A stretch of 21,841 nt of DNA, taken from an uncultured Eubacteriales bacterium. GTDB lineage: Bacteria; Bacillota; Clostridia; Oscillospirales; Oscillospiraceae. Below are positions 6,270 through 14,484 of this stretch, piece after piece. The translations under genes were made by a program, and so were the position numbers. Below the pieces are notes generated by a model. That model did no database searches. It saw only the letters and a program-made list of their open reading frames with translations, and was not told the DNA's origin. The DNA is taken from assembly GCA_900549705.1 (NCBI GenBank), contig URPI01000020.1, positions 1 to 21,841 of the forward strand, written 5' to 3'. Positions within the stretch are counted from its first letter, which is position 1. Every line of letters starts with the position of its first letter.

Positions 6270-7184
6270 ATGTATGTATTGATTGCGATTCTCGCGGTGG
6301 TTTTCCTGCTGGTTATTCCCAACATTCATGTGGTGCAGCAGTCCCGTGCCTACGTCATCGAGCGCCTGGGCGTGTTCCAGAGCGTGTGGGGCGTGGGGAT
6401 GCACTTCAAGCTCCCCTTTGTGGACCGGATTGCCCGAAAGGTGAGCCTGAAGGAGCAGGTGCTGGACTATCCCCCGCAGCCCGTTATCACCAAGGATAAC
6501 GTCACCATGCAGATTGACACCGTGGTGTATTTCCAGATTACCGACCCCAAGCTCTACTGCTATGGCGTGGAGCAGCCCATGATGGCCATGGAAACCCTGA
6601 CTGCCACCACCCTGCGAAACATCATCGGTGATTTGGAGCTGGACCAGACCCTGACTTCCCGTGATGTGGTCAACACCAAGATGCGCTCCATTCTGGACGA
6701 AGCCACCGACCCCTGGGGCATCAAGGTCAACCGGGTGGAGCTGAAAAACATTCTGCCCCCCGCCGACATCCAGAATTCCATGGAAAAGCAGATGAAGGCC
6801 GAGCGTGACCGCCGCCAGAGCATCTTGCAGGCAGAGGGTCAGAAGAAGTCCGCCATCCTGATTGCCGAGGGCGAAAAGGAATCCGCCATTTTGCGGGCTT
6901 CCGCCGAAAAGGAAGCGGCAATCCTCAAGGCTGAGGCAGAGAAGCAGGCTGCCATCCTCAAGGCTGACGGTGAAGCCCAGGCCATCCGCTCCGTGCAGCA
7001 GGCATTGGCCGACTCTCTGGAAATGCTGAACGAAAAGGCACCCTCCGACAGCGTGCTGCGGCTCAAGGCCATTGAGGCCATGCAGAAGGTTGCCGACGGT
7101 CAGGCCACCAAGATTATCATTCCCAGCGAAATGCAGGGTCTGGTGGGTCTTGCCAACGGCATCGTAGAGGGCACCAAGCAGTAA
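6270..7184 (+). CDS. SPFH/band 7 (stomatin-like) membrane protein
   Basis: The protein has 304 residues with one N-terminal membrane helix (about 2-19), an SPFH domain (about 20-175, including AYVIERLGVFQSVWGVGMHF and the stomatin-like PPQPVITKDNVTMQIDTVVY), and a charged alanine-rich coiled coil (about 175-250). The coiled coil contains repeated heptad-like units of the form AIL-x-AE-x-EK-x-AAI. The C-terminal part ends with a QGLVGLANGI segment. Members such as QmcA and prohibitins form large rings on the membrane. AGGAGG at 6255-6260 lies nine bases before the ATG. It is co-transcribed with nfeD and followed by a strong terminator. The family call is firm; the physiological role is inferred. 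Confidence 0.94.
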   Translation: MYVLIAILAVVFLLVIPNIHVVQQSRAYVIERLGVFQSVWGVGMHFKLPFVDRIARKVSLKEQVLDYPPQPVITKDNVTMQIDTVVYFQITDPKLYCYGVEQPMMAMETLTATTLRNIIGDLELDQTLTSRDVVNTKMRSILDEATDPWGIKVNRVELKNILPPADIQNSMEKQMKAERDRRQSILQAEGQKKSAILIAEGEKESAILRASAEKEAAILKAEAEKQAAILKADGEAQAIRSVQQALADSLEMLNEKAPSDSVLRLKAIEAMQKVADGQATKIIIPSEMQGLVGLANGIVEGTKQ

Positions 7185-7241
7185 ACAGGTGTAGATAACC
7201 GTTCTGCCGTTCATTTCGAGGGTGCTTGCAAGATAGCCTTG

Positions 7242-7279
7242 AAAGGGCATCCCCGTGACAGTATCGGGGATGCCCTTTT
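7242..7279 (+). terminator. Terminator of the nfeD-stomatin operon
   Basis: A perfect 14-base stem, AAAGGGCATCCCCG (7242-7255) with CGGGGATGCCCTTT (7265-7278), has a 9-base loop and ends in a short T run. Confidence 0.85.
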
Positions 7280-7293
7280 GCATAACATGCTGA

Positions 7294-7359
7294 TTTCAAT
7301 TTGAGACACACTGTGTCCTGAATTGAAATACCGCATTCGGCACACAGTGTGTGCCGAAT
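7294..7359. repeat. Two adjacent palindromes sharing an ACACAGTGTGT-like centre
   Basis: The first (7294-7328) pairs TTTCAAT with ATTGAAA around a centre of GACACACTGTGTC. The second (7335-7359) is perfect: 12-base arms ATTCGGCACACA and TGTGTGCCGAAT around one G. A third hairpin, GCCGCCCG/CGGGCGGC (7381-7401), comes just before the zinc-ribbon gene. They may be repeat elements or operators; no coding function is seen. Confidence 0.55.
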
Positions 7360-7423
7360 TGGATTGGCAGGAAGCAAATAGCCGCCCGGTTTTCGGGCGG
7401 CAGTTTCAAAAGGAGTACCTATA

Positions 7424-7646
7424 ATGGAGCGAAAAGGGGACTATCTGTGCCCCAGATGCGGGAAGCGCATGACCCCGGGCACCGGAAGCATACGATGAGA
7501 CGAGGATAAGAATTTTCTTCACCAAGGGGGATGCACTGAAAAACGGCGGCATCCGCATTCCGGTGAGCAATGGCATCACCAACGACCGCACCGGAGCCTG
7601 GGTTTGTGAAAAATGCAAATTTGTTTTGATTGATTGCAACGGATAA
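7424..7646 (+). pseudogene. Zinc-ribbon small protein gene broken by a frameshift
   Basis: AAAAGGAG (7408-7415) precedes an ATG at 7424. The first frame encodes 24 residues with the zinc-knuckle half CPRCGKRM and stops at TGA 7496-7498. A second frame then runs from about 7491 to TAA 7644-7646. It encodes IFFTKGDAL, GGIRIPVSNG and the second knuckle WVCEKCKFVLID. Joined by a +1 shift near 7490, the two make one protein of about 73 residues with CxxC...CxxC, similar to small clostridial zinc-ribbon proteins (DUF6487-like, from memory). The break could be a real mutation, programmed frameshifting or a sequencing error. Its stop touches the ribosome binding site of the DUF6440 gene, so they form an operon. 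Confidence 0.6.
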
Positions 7647-7659
7647 GGAGAATTTCAGA

Positions 7660-7845
7660 ATGGAAAAGAGATTTGTAAAGGTTTATTCAGACGGCATGAT
7701 GAATGTTTCGGAAATCTGGGTGGACACCAAGACCGGCGTGAACTATTTTTATCATGCTTCGGGCTATTCCGGCGGTCTGACACCCTTGCTTGACCGGGAC
7801 GGCAAGCCGGTGATTTCTGCATTCCCCGTCCAGGAGGAGAAATAA
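7660..7845 (+). CDS. DUF6440 family small protein
   Basis: This 61-residue protein carries the conserved pattern IWVDTKTGVNYFYHASGYSG followed by GLTPLLDRDGKPV that defines the DUF6440 family, whose function is unknown. It has no signal peptide, membrane segment or cysteines. AAGGAG at 7645-7650 is nine bases before the ATG, which favours this start over an in-frame ATG at 7630. It lies just behind the broken zinc-ribbon gene and ends before a strong terminator, which suggests a two-gene unit of small cytoplasmic proteins. Confidence 0.85.
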   Translation: MEKRFVKVYSDGMMNVSEIWVDTKTGVNYFYHASGYSGGLTPLLDRDGKPVISAFPVQEEK

Positions 7846-7866
7846 GCGGCGAAAGTGCCGCAACAG

Positions 7867-7901
7867 CGCCCCCGTTTCTGCCAGAAACGGGGGCGTTTAT
7901 T
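7867..7901 (+). terminator. Terminator after the DUF6440 gene
   Basis: A 13-base stem, CGCCCCCGTTTCT (7867-7879) with AGAAACGGGGGCG (7883-7895), is followed by TTTATT. Confidence 0.85.
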
Positions 7902-7919
7902 AGGACTCAATGATAAAAT

Positions 7920-10304
7920 TTAGTTGACAATGGAAATGCTGGTGCTTGCCGTCAGCTTGCCGTCGGTGGCGGTCAGGGTCACGGTTCCCTCACTTCCGGC
8001 CTCCACAATGGCCAGTGCCTCGCCGTAGTAGGTGTCGGCTTGGGAGCCGGTATAATCCAGTTCATAGAAGGGGCAGGCGGAACCCAGCCCCATTAGCTTG
8101 CCGCCCTCTACGGTCACGTCCAGCAGCCCCCGCTCTGCGGGCTTGACAATGCCCTGGGCATCGGCGTATTGCAGCCGGATGAAGCACAGATGCCCGGGCT
8201 TCACCTGGGTTTCCTCCGGCACGGCCTGAAGCACGGTTTCCGCTTCTGCGGTTTTCAGGGCGCAGCGCCCCATTTCCTTCCCGGAAGCGTCGTATGCCAC
8301 GGCCTCCAAAGTGCCGTTTTCATAGGGGACACGGAAGGTAAACAGGCAGTTATTCTTCATGGACTGCTTTCCCACGGACTTGCCGTTCAGCAGCAGCTCC
8401 ACCTGTGCCGCCCGGGCATACACCTCCACATGGGCCTTCTTTCCCTCGCAGCCCTGCCAGGACCAGCTGGGCATGGCATTGGTCATCTTCCAGGCAGAGG
8501 GGGAATGGCGCTTGCTGTCATGGCACAGGGGGCGCACCGCGAGGAAGGGACCCTGCGCCTGCTCAAATGCCACGCGGGTATACAGCGCCTCACCCAGCGG
8601 CTTGCCCGTCAGGTCAATGCGCCCGCTGCCGGCAGTCATCCACCCCAGCCCAGCTTCAAAGTTCTTGGCATACTCCGCAAACTCCCAGCTGCCCACCATG
8701 ACTTCGCCCAGATAGTCAAAGCCCGACCACACAAAGTCACCGATGAGCCGGGGGTTGTCCTTTGCCAGCTCCCAGAACCGATAGGCATCGGAGCAGAAGG
8801 TTTCGCTGCCCAGAATCAGCCGGTCGGGATATTTTTTCAAATCCTTTTTGTAGCGTTTTTCACCGTAGTTATACCCGGCAATGTCCATGTTGGCAAAAGC
8901 CTTACGGGTGGTGACATCGCTGCCGTGGAGGGTGGCACCCAGCTTCATGAAATCAGCGCCCATAATGCCCGCCATGTCATTGAAGAATTTGGAGCCGGTG
9001 GATGTTTCCTTTGCTTTTTTGCCCGCCGCCTTGGCCTTGGCAGCCTTGGCGGCTTCCTTTTCTGCCTTTTCGTCGGAATACTGCCCGAAGCCGATGGAGT
9101 TGAGGAAATTGAAGAAAATATTGATGCCGCAGGTCACCGGGCGGGTGCTGTCCAGGCTGTGGAGCAGCTGGGTCATTTCCTTTGCCAGCGCAATGCCCCG
9201 GGGCTGGGCGGTTTCTGCCACCTCGTTGCCGGTGGAGTAGAGAATCACACAGGGGTGATTGTAGTCCTTGTCCACCATGTCGGTCATGTCCTGCTTCCAG
9301 AACCGGTCAAAGAATTCCACATAGTCATACTTGGTCTTGTGGATATACCAGTGGTCGATGTACTCATCCATCACCAGCATTCCCATGCGGTCGCAAATCT
9401 CCAGGGCGGCCTTGGAGCAGGGATTGTGGGCGGAGCGGATGGCATTGTAGCCGTTTTCCTTGAGAATCCGCAGCCGCCGTTCCACCGCATCGGGATGGCA
9501 GGCAGCACCTAATAAACCATTATCATGGTGGATGCAGGCACCCCGGAGGATGATTCTCTCTCCGTTCAGTTTCAGACCATCATTGCCCCAGGTCAGGGAG
9601 CGGATGCCGAAGGTTTCTTCGTCCACATCTTCCCCAAAGGTAACACGGGCGGTGTAGAGATTGGGTTGCTCCACGCTCCACAGCTTGCCGCCCGGAATTT
9701 CTATTTGGAAGCTGCCGCTGCCGGAGGCAGAAGCAACCGGCCTGCCCCCATCCAGGATTTCCACCTGAACATCACCGGGGACGGAGGTTTTCACCGTCAC
9801 CTCAATGACCGCCGGGGAGATGGAGACGGTGCGGATTTTGACACCGTTGAGGGAAATGTACTTCTTGGGGGAACTCCACAGCTTCACCGGGCGATAGATG
9901 CCAGCGCCGGAGTACCAGCGGGAATTGGGCTGGTCGGCATTGCGGGCAATGACCTCAACGGTGTTTTCCCCGGCATGGAGAAGGCCGTCCAGCTCCACAT
10001 AAAAATTAGTGTAGCCGTAGGGGCGGAAGGCGGCCTTTTTGCCGTTCACAAATACCTCCGCCTTGCGGTATACACCCTCAAATTCCAGCACATTGTGCCG
10101 GGCAAGCTGCTCCGGGGTCACATCCCATTTTTTTGTATAGACATAGTCCCGCCCCTCAAACCAGCTGACATTCAGTCCGCCTTCGGCAAGAGCCGTGCGC
10201 GGCTCCGAGAGCATGGCATCGTGGGGCAGGGTGACGGGAGTACCCAGCCCGGTGTCTTCCACATGGCGGACATACCAGCCAAGATTAAACGAAACAGATT
10301 TCAT
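7920..10304 (-). CDS. Glycoside hydrolase family 2 enzyme (beta-galactosidase/beta-glycosidase), cytoplasmic
   Basis: The 794 residues follow the GH2 plan: a sugar-binding beta-sandwich (about 1-145, with SRWYSGAGIYRPV), an Ig-like domain (148-240), a TIM barrel (241-560) and C-terminal Ig-like domains (600-794, DUF4982-like). The probable acid/base is Glu361 in STGNEV and the nucleophile Glu501 in LGSETF; RSAHNPCS and MDEYIDHW are also typical. There is no signal peptide, so it should act inside the cell on imported oligosaccharides. A lysine/alanine-rich stretch (about 411-440) interrupts the barrel. AGGAGG six bases upstream fixes the start at 10304. Substrate specificity cannot be read from the sequence; a galactoside or glucuronide are both possible. 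It seems to be a single-gene unit. Confidence 0.92.
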   Translation of the reverse strand: MKSVSFNLGWYVRHVEDTGLGTPVTLPHDAMLSEPRTALAEGGLNVSWFEGRDYVYTKKWDVTPEQLARHNVLEFEGVYRKAEVFVNGKKAAFRPYGYTNFYVELDGLLHAGENTVEVIARNADQPNSRWYSGAGIYRPVKLWSSPKKYISLNGVKIRTVSISPAVIEVTVKTSVPGDVQVEILDGGRPVASASGSGSFQIEIPGGKLWSVEQPNLYTARVTFGEDVDEETFGIRSLTWGNDGLKLNGERIILRGACIHHDNGLLGAACHPDAVERRLRILKENGYNAIRSAHNPCSKAALEICDRMGMLVMDEYIDHWYIHKTKYDYVEFFDRFWKQDMTDMVDKDYNHPCVILYSTGNEVAETAQPRGIALAKEMTQLLHSLDSTRPVTCGINIFFNFLNSIGFGQYSDEKAEKEAAKAAKAKAAGKKAKETSTGSKFFNDMAGIMGADFMKLGATLHGSDVTTRKAFANMDIAGYNYGEKRYKKDLKKYPDRLILGSETFCSDAYRFWELAKDNPRLIGDFVWSGFDYLGEVMVGSWEFAEYAKNFEAGLGWMTAGSGRIDLTGKPLGEALYTRVAFEQAQGPFLAVRPLCHDSKRHSPSAWKMTNAMPSWSWQGCEGKKAHVEVYARAAQVELLLNGKSVGKQSMKNNCLFTFRVPYENGTLEAVAYDASGKEMGRCALKTAEAETVLQAVPEETQVKPGHLCFIRLQYADAQGIVKPAERGLLDVTVEGGKLMGLGSACPFYELDYTGSQADTYYGEALAIVEAGSEGTVTLTATDGKLTASTSISIVN

Positions 10305-10329
10305 GTTCACCCTCCTTTTGGATGAGGAA

Positions 10330-10358
10330 ATTATATCATAGAATAAAGAATATAACAC
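10330..10358 (-). promoter_or_regulatory. Probable promoter of the GH2 gene
   Basis: On the minus strand TATAAT lies at 10335-10330, about 25 bases before the start codon. Only a weak -35 (GTGTTA or TGTTAT near 10358-10352) is present. The weak -35 could mean an activator is needed. Confidence 0.45.
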
Positions 10359-10456
10359 GCTTTTGGCATAACATACTGTAAAAGCGGCATATCCTTTCAG
10401 GATTTTCTGTGTTGTTCATTTACATCAAAATCTTGGGAGCTGACAAGCAGCATTGT

Positions 10457-10486
10457 GGGGCAGCAGCCGGGATGGACTGCTGCCCC
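10457..10486 (-). terminator. Hairpin downstream of the GH3 operon
   Basis: Perfect 10-base arms GGGGCAGCAG (10457-10466) and CTGCTGCCCC (10477-10486) follow the small membrane protein gene. The T run is missing, so termination may be incomplete. Confidence 0.5.
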
Positions 10487-10499
10487 AAGGTGTTCCCGA

Positions 10500-10886
10500 T
10501 TACTTTTTCAGGAAGTTTGCCACGATGGAGGTGGTGATAGACACCACGCCCAGGGCGGCCAGCAGATAGTTTGTACCGGCCAGCTCGGGCAGACCCACCA
10601 TGCGGATTCCGCTCATTGCTTCGGCAATGTTCCAGATTCCGTCAGAGAAGACCTGCATGGTCACAAAAGCCAGCGCCACGGAGGCGGCAATCCCGGTAAA
10701 ATCCGTAAAACTCTTTTCGCCCGGAAATGCGGCAGCCTCACAGATGATTGCGGCGGCCAGCGCCACATAAACAGTGGTTTGGACGATGCCGCCCTTGGAG
10801 CCGTAAACGGCCAGCAGGATGAAGCTGATAACGCCCAGAATGCAGGTGATTGCCGAAAGGCACTTTCCAACAGTCATTTTTTTCAT
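10500..10886 (-). CDS. Small four-helix membrane protein of unknown function
   Basis: I do not recognise a named family. The 128 residues form four hydrophobic segments (about 8-27, 37-55, 62-80 and 105-125) and end in a KK tail. There is no obvious catalytic motif. GGAGGGAG at 10895-10902 is 8 bases before the ATG and directly follows the TGA of the GH3 gene, leaving 16 bases between the genes, so the two are translationally linked. The context suggests a membrane partner of the anchored glucosidase, perhaps a stabiliser or a carrier of its product. This is inference only. Confidence 0.8.
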   Translation of the reverse strand: MKKMTVGKCLSAITCILGVISFILLAVYGSKGGIVQTTVYVALAAAIICEAAAFPGEKSFTDFTGIAASVALAFVTMQVFSDGIWNIAEAMSGIRMVGLPELAGTNYLLAALGVVSITTSIVANFLKK

Positions 10887-10902
10887 GGTACTTTCTCCCT
10901 CC

Positions 10903-13900
10903 TCAGTTTTCCTTCTTCTTGGTTTTTGACACCAGCAGCATCACAAAGCATCCGGCGGCCAGCACGGCGGAGGCGGTCTGCACGGCGGTGATGGCAGTCT
11001 GCCACCAGGGGGTGAGATGCTCAACCACAGCGGTGGAGCTGTAGCCATTGGCAATGACGGAGCGGCTGATGGCATATTCCCAGCTGATGGCAGCCTCTTT
11101 GAGCAGGTTCAGCAGGTATCCGTCATCGGTTTCCCGTGCCTTGTCCAGCACCCAGTTGCCATGACCGGCAACACCATCCAGGCACCATTCCTGCGTACCG
11201 GCTGCCAAGACCTCGGCTGCATGGTTGCGGAAGCCGCCGTCAACGTACTCGCCGAAGCAAGGCGCTGCATCGGTGTCAATGGCACCTTGCCAGCCCCATT
11301 CGTTGCGCAGCACCTGGGTATTCAGGGCATAGCTGGAGGAGTTCCACTTGAGACCCACCCGAGAGAAGGACTGCATGATGCCGCCGGCATTTGCAACCCG
11401 CACAGAGCCTTCAAAGGCGCGGAGATTGCCTTCCCGGAAGGCCTGCTCGTTGAAGAAGCAGCACACGCCATCCCGGTAAAATTCCTGGTCGTTGCCCACA
11501 AAGTGCTTGGGGGCGGCATGGGAGCCGGTTTTTTCCATGGCCTCCACCTCAACGGCACCGGCAAGATAGTTCATGGTGGGGCACTCGGACATATACTCGA
11601 AGTTACGACCGCCAAAGGGGGTGCGGTGCAGGTCGTTGCCCAGGTTGTAGTTAATCATGAACTTGGACCACATACCGTCCTCGCCCATCATGGTGCCCCG
11701 GTTTGCGATGAGTTCATCATTGAAGGTGCCGGTGAGCACCACATTGGAGCAGTAGCGGGAGGTGGGAACGGTCACCTCTGCGCCGTCCACAGTAACGGGA
11801 ATGGGATACTTGCCGCCGACGGAATCGCAGCCATCACCCACGCCGAAGGAGGGGGACAGATTGCCCACGGCAGGGCAGGAGAAGCTCTCGGCGGTGGCGT
11901 TGGGAAGGTCTTCCACCTTCAGCTGGTGGATGAAGGTTTCCCAGGTTTCGGCATCGGACAGAGGAATGTCCTTCATGGTTGCCAGATTCAGGCCGCTGTC
12001 CACGCCGAATTGTGCGGCAACCTCCTGGAAGCTGGGGGCATCCTCCGGCTTTTCATACCATTCACCATCCAGAATGTCCATCATTTCGGCGGTCGCGTCC
12101 ACGGTGGTCTGCCGGACGGGATAGGTGCCTGCCCAATCGCTGCGGGTCAGGTAGGTGCCTGCGCCGGGCACCCAGTAGTTCAGGTCACAGTCGGCAAACT
12201 GGTTGGTAACAGCCACGCCGTTTGCACCGGTGCGGTATTTGTCGCTGTCGAAGCTTTCCTTCCACTGGTAGCTCTTAGCGCTGTCACCGGCAGCGGTCAT
12301 GCCGTTGTCCGTGGTGTAGCCCTGGGCTGCCAGCACATTGTTCAGTGCATCGTGGGCATCATCGCCAATCGCCAAATAGTAGCTTCCCTCGGAGAGAATG
12401 TAGCCGCCCTCTCCGTCATTGGCGGTGGTGTCGTAGCTGGCAAGCAAATACTTGTCAACGGTAACGGTAACAGTCTCGGAAGCACCGGGAGCCAGCAGAC
12501 CGGTCTTGCCATAGCCCACAATGGCAATGGCGGATTTTTCAACCTTGTGCTCCGTCTCATAAGCGCCATAGGGGGTCTGGGCGTATAGCTGCACCACGCT
12601 CTTACCGGCAACGTCACCGGTGTTGGTGACGGTCACCGTGGCGGTGATTTGGTCGTCTTCCACCTTTACACTGTCCAGCTTCTGCTGGAAGGTGGTATAG
12701 CTCAGACCATAGCCGAAGGGGTACTGCACTTCATCGGCATAGTTCCAGGCGCTGGCACCGGCCAGAGCGCCCACGGGGCTGGAAGCGCCGCCCTTGTCCA
12801 TCACGCAGTCGGCGTAACGGGTTTCATAGTAGCGGTAGCCGATGTAAATATTTTCTGCCTGGAAGGAGATATATTCGGCGCGCTCGTCTGCCCCGATGGT
12901 GCTGTTGATTTCGTCAACATTGGAAAACTTCGGCGTTTGCGTACCGGAGTTGACCACGGCAGGAGCGGACAGGGAGCTGGTTGCATAGGTATCCACAATC
13001 TTTCCGGAGGGATTGACCACGCCCTTCAGAATCTCGGCCACGCCGGCGAAGCCCTGGTGACCGGGATAGCCAATGAACAAAATGGCATCGGCATAGTCCT
13101 TGATTTCATGAACCTCCATCTGATAAGGGCTGTTCAGCAGGACGATTACCTTGTCAAAGTTGGCACGCACCAGTTCCAGCAAATCCCGCTCGTTTTTGTG
13201 CAGGGCAAGACTGCTGATGCTGCCGGACACACCGCCTTCATCGTCCACATCCTGCATCATGAGGTCAGTACCTTCCGCTCCCTCCCGGGTGAATACCACC
13301 ACGGCGGCATCGTTGTATTTCTGGAAGCTATCGACATACTGCTCGTAGAAGGCCTTGTTTTCTTCCGTTCCGGCAGCGGAGCCGGTGACGGCAATGGCCA
13401 TGCCGCCAAACGACTGCTTCAATTCGCCCCGGGCGGCGGTTCCATTTTGCAGTCCGCTCCACAGAGCCTCGTTTACCTTGAAGCCCTGTGCTTCCAATGC
13501 GGTTTTCAGGTCGATGGAATTGAGGTCACCGTTTTTCACCTTTGTGCCGGCAGAGGAGCCCTGATAGGCGGGGTCAACGGCACCGTGACCAAAGACGGAA
13601 ATGTGCGTTTCGCTGGAAAGGGGCAGTGCGCCGTCCTTGTTCAGCAGCAACGCTGCACCCTCGCGCATCTCGTTTACGTTTTGCTCCAGGGCGGCGGCAA
13701 TGGCCTTTGCCTGGGCTTCGGCATCGTCAAATGCGCCGAACTGGCTTTTGTAATAGGTGGTATCGGTGGCAGTGCTGTCGGTTTCAACCACCCGTGCCGT
13801 GCTGATGCCAAGGGCGCTGTTGATGTAGCTCGCATTGGCGGCTGCCAGGGTGTTTCCGAGCATTGCAATCACCAGAAGGACTGCAAAGACGGAGGTCAGA

Positions 13901-13926
13901 CCCGACCACAGTTTTGTGTTTTTCAA
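10903..13926 (-). CDS. Domain-permuted glycoside hydrolase family 3 beta-glucosidase-like protein, anchored at both ends
   Basis: The 1007 residues are arranged in permuted order. An N-terminal membrane helix or uncleaved signal (about 8-30) is followed by the GH3 C-terminal alpha/beta sandwich (about 90-405, EGAALLLNKDGALPL, GYPGHQG). Then come an Fn3-like domain (405-510, FGYGLSYTTF), a linker, and the GH3 catalytic barrel (about 640-920). The barrel shows RTPFGGRNFEYMSECP, KHFVGNDQE, EQAFREG and VLRNEWGWQGAIDTDA, where Asp886 is the expected nucleophile. A second helix (about 975-1000) ends in a KTKKKEN tail, so the body should lie outside the cell. Normal GH3 has SEDP and SDW; here they are SECP and TDA. 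The start is TTG, with GGAGGAG five bases upstream. It heads a two-gene operon. It probably removes terminal beta-linked sugars, but the substrate is unknown. Confidence 0.9.
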   Translation of the reverse strand: MKNTKLWSGLTSVFAVLLVIAMLGNTLAAANASYINSALGISTARVVETDSTATDTTYYKSQFGAFDDAEAQAKAIAAALEQNVNEMREGAALLLNKDGALPLSSETHISVFGHGAVDPAYQGSSAGTKVKNGDLNSIDLKTALEAQGFKVNEALWSGLQNGTAARGELKQSFGGMAIAVTGSAAGTEENKAFYEQYVDSFQKYNDAAVVVFTREGAEGTDLMMQDVDDEGGVSGSISSLALHKNERDLLELVRANFDKVIVLLNSPYQMEVHEIKDYADAILFIGYPGHQGFAGVAEILKGVVNPSGKIVDTYATSSLSAPAVVNSGTQTPKFSNVDEINSTIGADERAEYISFQAENIYIGYRYYETRYADCVMDKGGASSPVGALAGASAWNYADEVQYPFGYGLSYTTFQQKLDSVKVEDDQITATVTVTNTGDVAGKSVVQLYAQTPYGAYETEHKVEKSAIAIVGYGKTGLLAPGASETVTVTVDKYLLASYDTTANDGEGGYILSEGSYYLAIGDDAHDALNNVLAAQGYTTDNGMTAAGDSAKSYQWKESFDSDKYRTGANGVAVTNQFADCDLNYWVPGAGTYLTRSDWAGTYPVRQTTVDATAEMMDILDGEWYEKPEDAPSFQEVAAQFGVDSGLNLATMKDIPLSDAETWETFIHQLKVEDLPNATAESFSCPAVGNLSPSFGVGDGCDSVGGKYPIPVTVDGAEVTVPTSRYCSNVVLTGTFNDELIANRGTMMGEDGMWSKFMINYNLGNDLHRTPFGGRNFEYMSECPTMNYLAGAVEVEAMEKTGSHAAPKHFVGNDQEFYRDGVCCFFNEQAFREGNLRAFEGSVRVANAGGIMQSFSRVGLKWNSSSYALNTQVLRNEWGWQGAIDTDAAPCFGEYVDGGFRNHAAEVLAAGTQEWCLDGVAGHGNWVLDKARETDDGYLLNLLKEAAISWEYAISRSVIANGYSSTAVVEHLTPWWQTAITAVQTASAVLAAGCFVMLLVSKTKKKEN

Positions 13927-14200
13927 AATATCTCCTCCTCATTTGACGGGTTGCCCCATCTGATTTCAAGGATATTGTAATCCGACACAAATATAATTGA
14001 AAGATTTACTTCGTAACTGGTCGAAATAATGTCGCAGTTGGTCAAGGTGACTGAGTTTCGCGGGGCACTGCCGCTAAAGAATGCGGCATACTGCACAAAT
14101 ATGAACGGTCATAATTTGTACACAATTACGATGGCCAGAACGTCTGTAGGAGGCAGTGCTGGCTCTATTGAAAGCCTGACGACTCCCTCAGCCACCCCCA

Positions 14201-14281
14201 CGGTTTCTGAGCGGTATGTCACCGGGCGGGTCAGAGTACCAATGAATCCGTACAAGCCCCGTAGCGGCATTGCCGCACCTT
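14201..14281. repeat. Copy 2 of the dispersed repeat (tandem with copy 3)
   Basis: An 81-base unit begins CGGTTTCTGAGCGGTATGTC and contains ACCGGGCGGGTCAG. Copy 3 starts immediately after it. Both match 5620-5673. Confidence 0.7.
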
Positions 14282-14351
14282 CGGTTTTTGAGCGGTATGT
14301 CACCGGGCGGGTCAGGGCACTAACGTATCCGTACAATCCCCGCAGCGGCAT
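14282..14351. repeat. Copy 3 of the dispersed repeat
   Basis: It begins CGGTTTTTGAGCGGTATGTC, then repeats the ACCGGGCGGGTCAG core, the CCGTACAA segment and the GCAGCGGCATT end of the previous unit with scattered changes. It runs into the A-rich tail of the next terminator. The rest of the gap 13927-14200 shows no gene; it holds the GH3 leader, where I found no strong promoter. Confidence 0.7.
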
Positions 14352-14406
14352 TAAAAAAAGAAGAATCCCCCATATGCAGGCCGGTGAGACCTTCATATGG
14401 GGGATT
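14351..14406 (-). terminator. Terminator of the PTS operon
   Basis: A perfect 13-base stem, AATCCCCCATATG (14364-14376) with CATATGGGGGATT (14394-14406), is followed on the minus strand by the T run encoded at 14363-14352. It lies about 80 bases after the nagE-like gene. Confidence 0.9.
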
Positions 14407-14484
14407 GCATTTGGAAATCGTCTTATCCCTCTTGCGAGGGGACGGAGTCAGACAGCTGCGTGGGCCGCAGCCGCTCCAATCGCC

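Noticed and set aside
5820..7283. A 487-residue open frame opposite nfeD and the stomatin-like gene
   Set aside because: It covers two genes with strong motifs and their terminator; it is antisense shadow only.
14201..14351. CRISPR array
   Set aside because: There are only two long tandem units with no short repeats and unique spacers, and no cas genes nearby.
14109..14396. A 95-residue minus-strand frame with an internal repeat (PLRGLYGY... LTRPVTY)
   Set aside because: The internal repeat comes from the tandem DNA repeats; there is no ribosome binding site, and it runs over the PTS terminator. Kept as a repeat.
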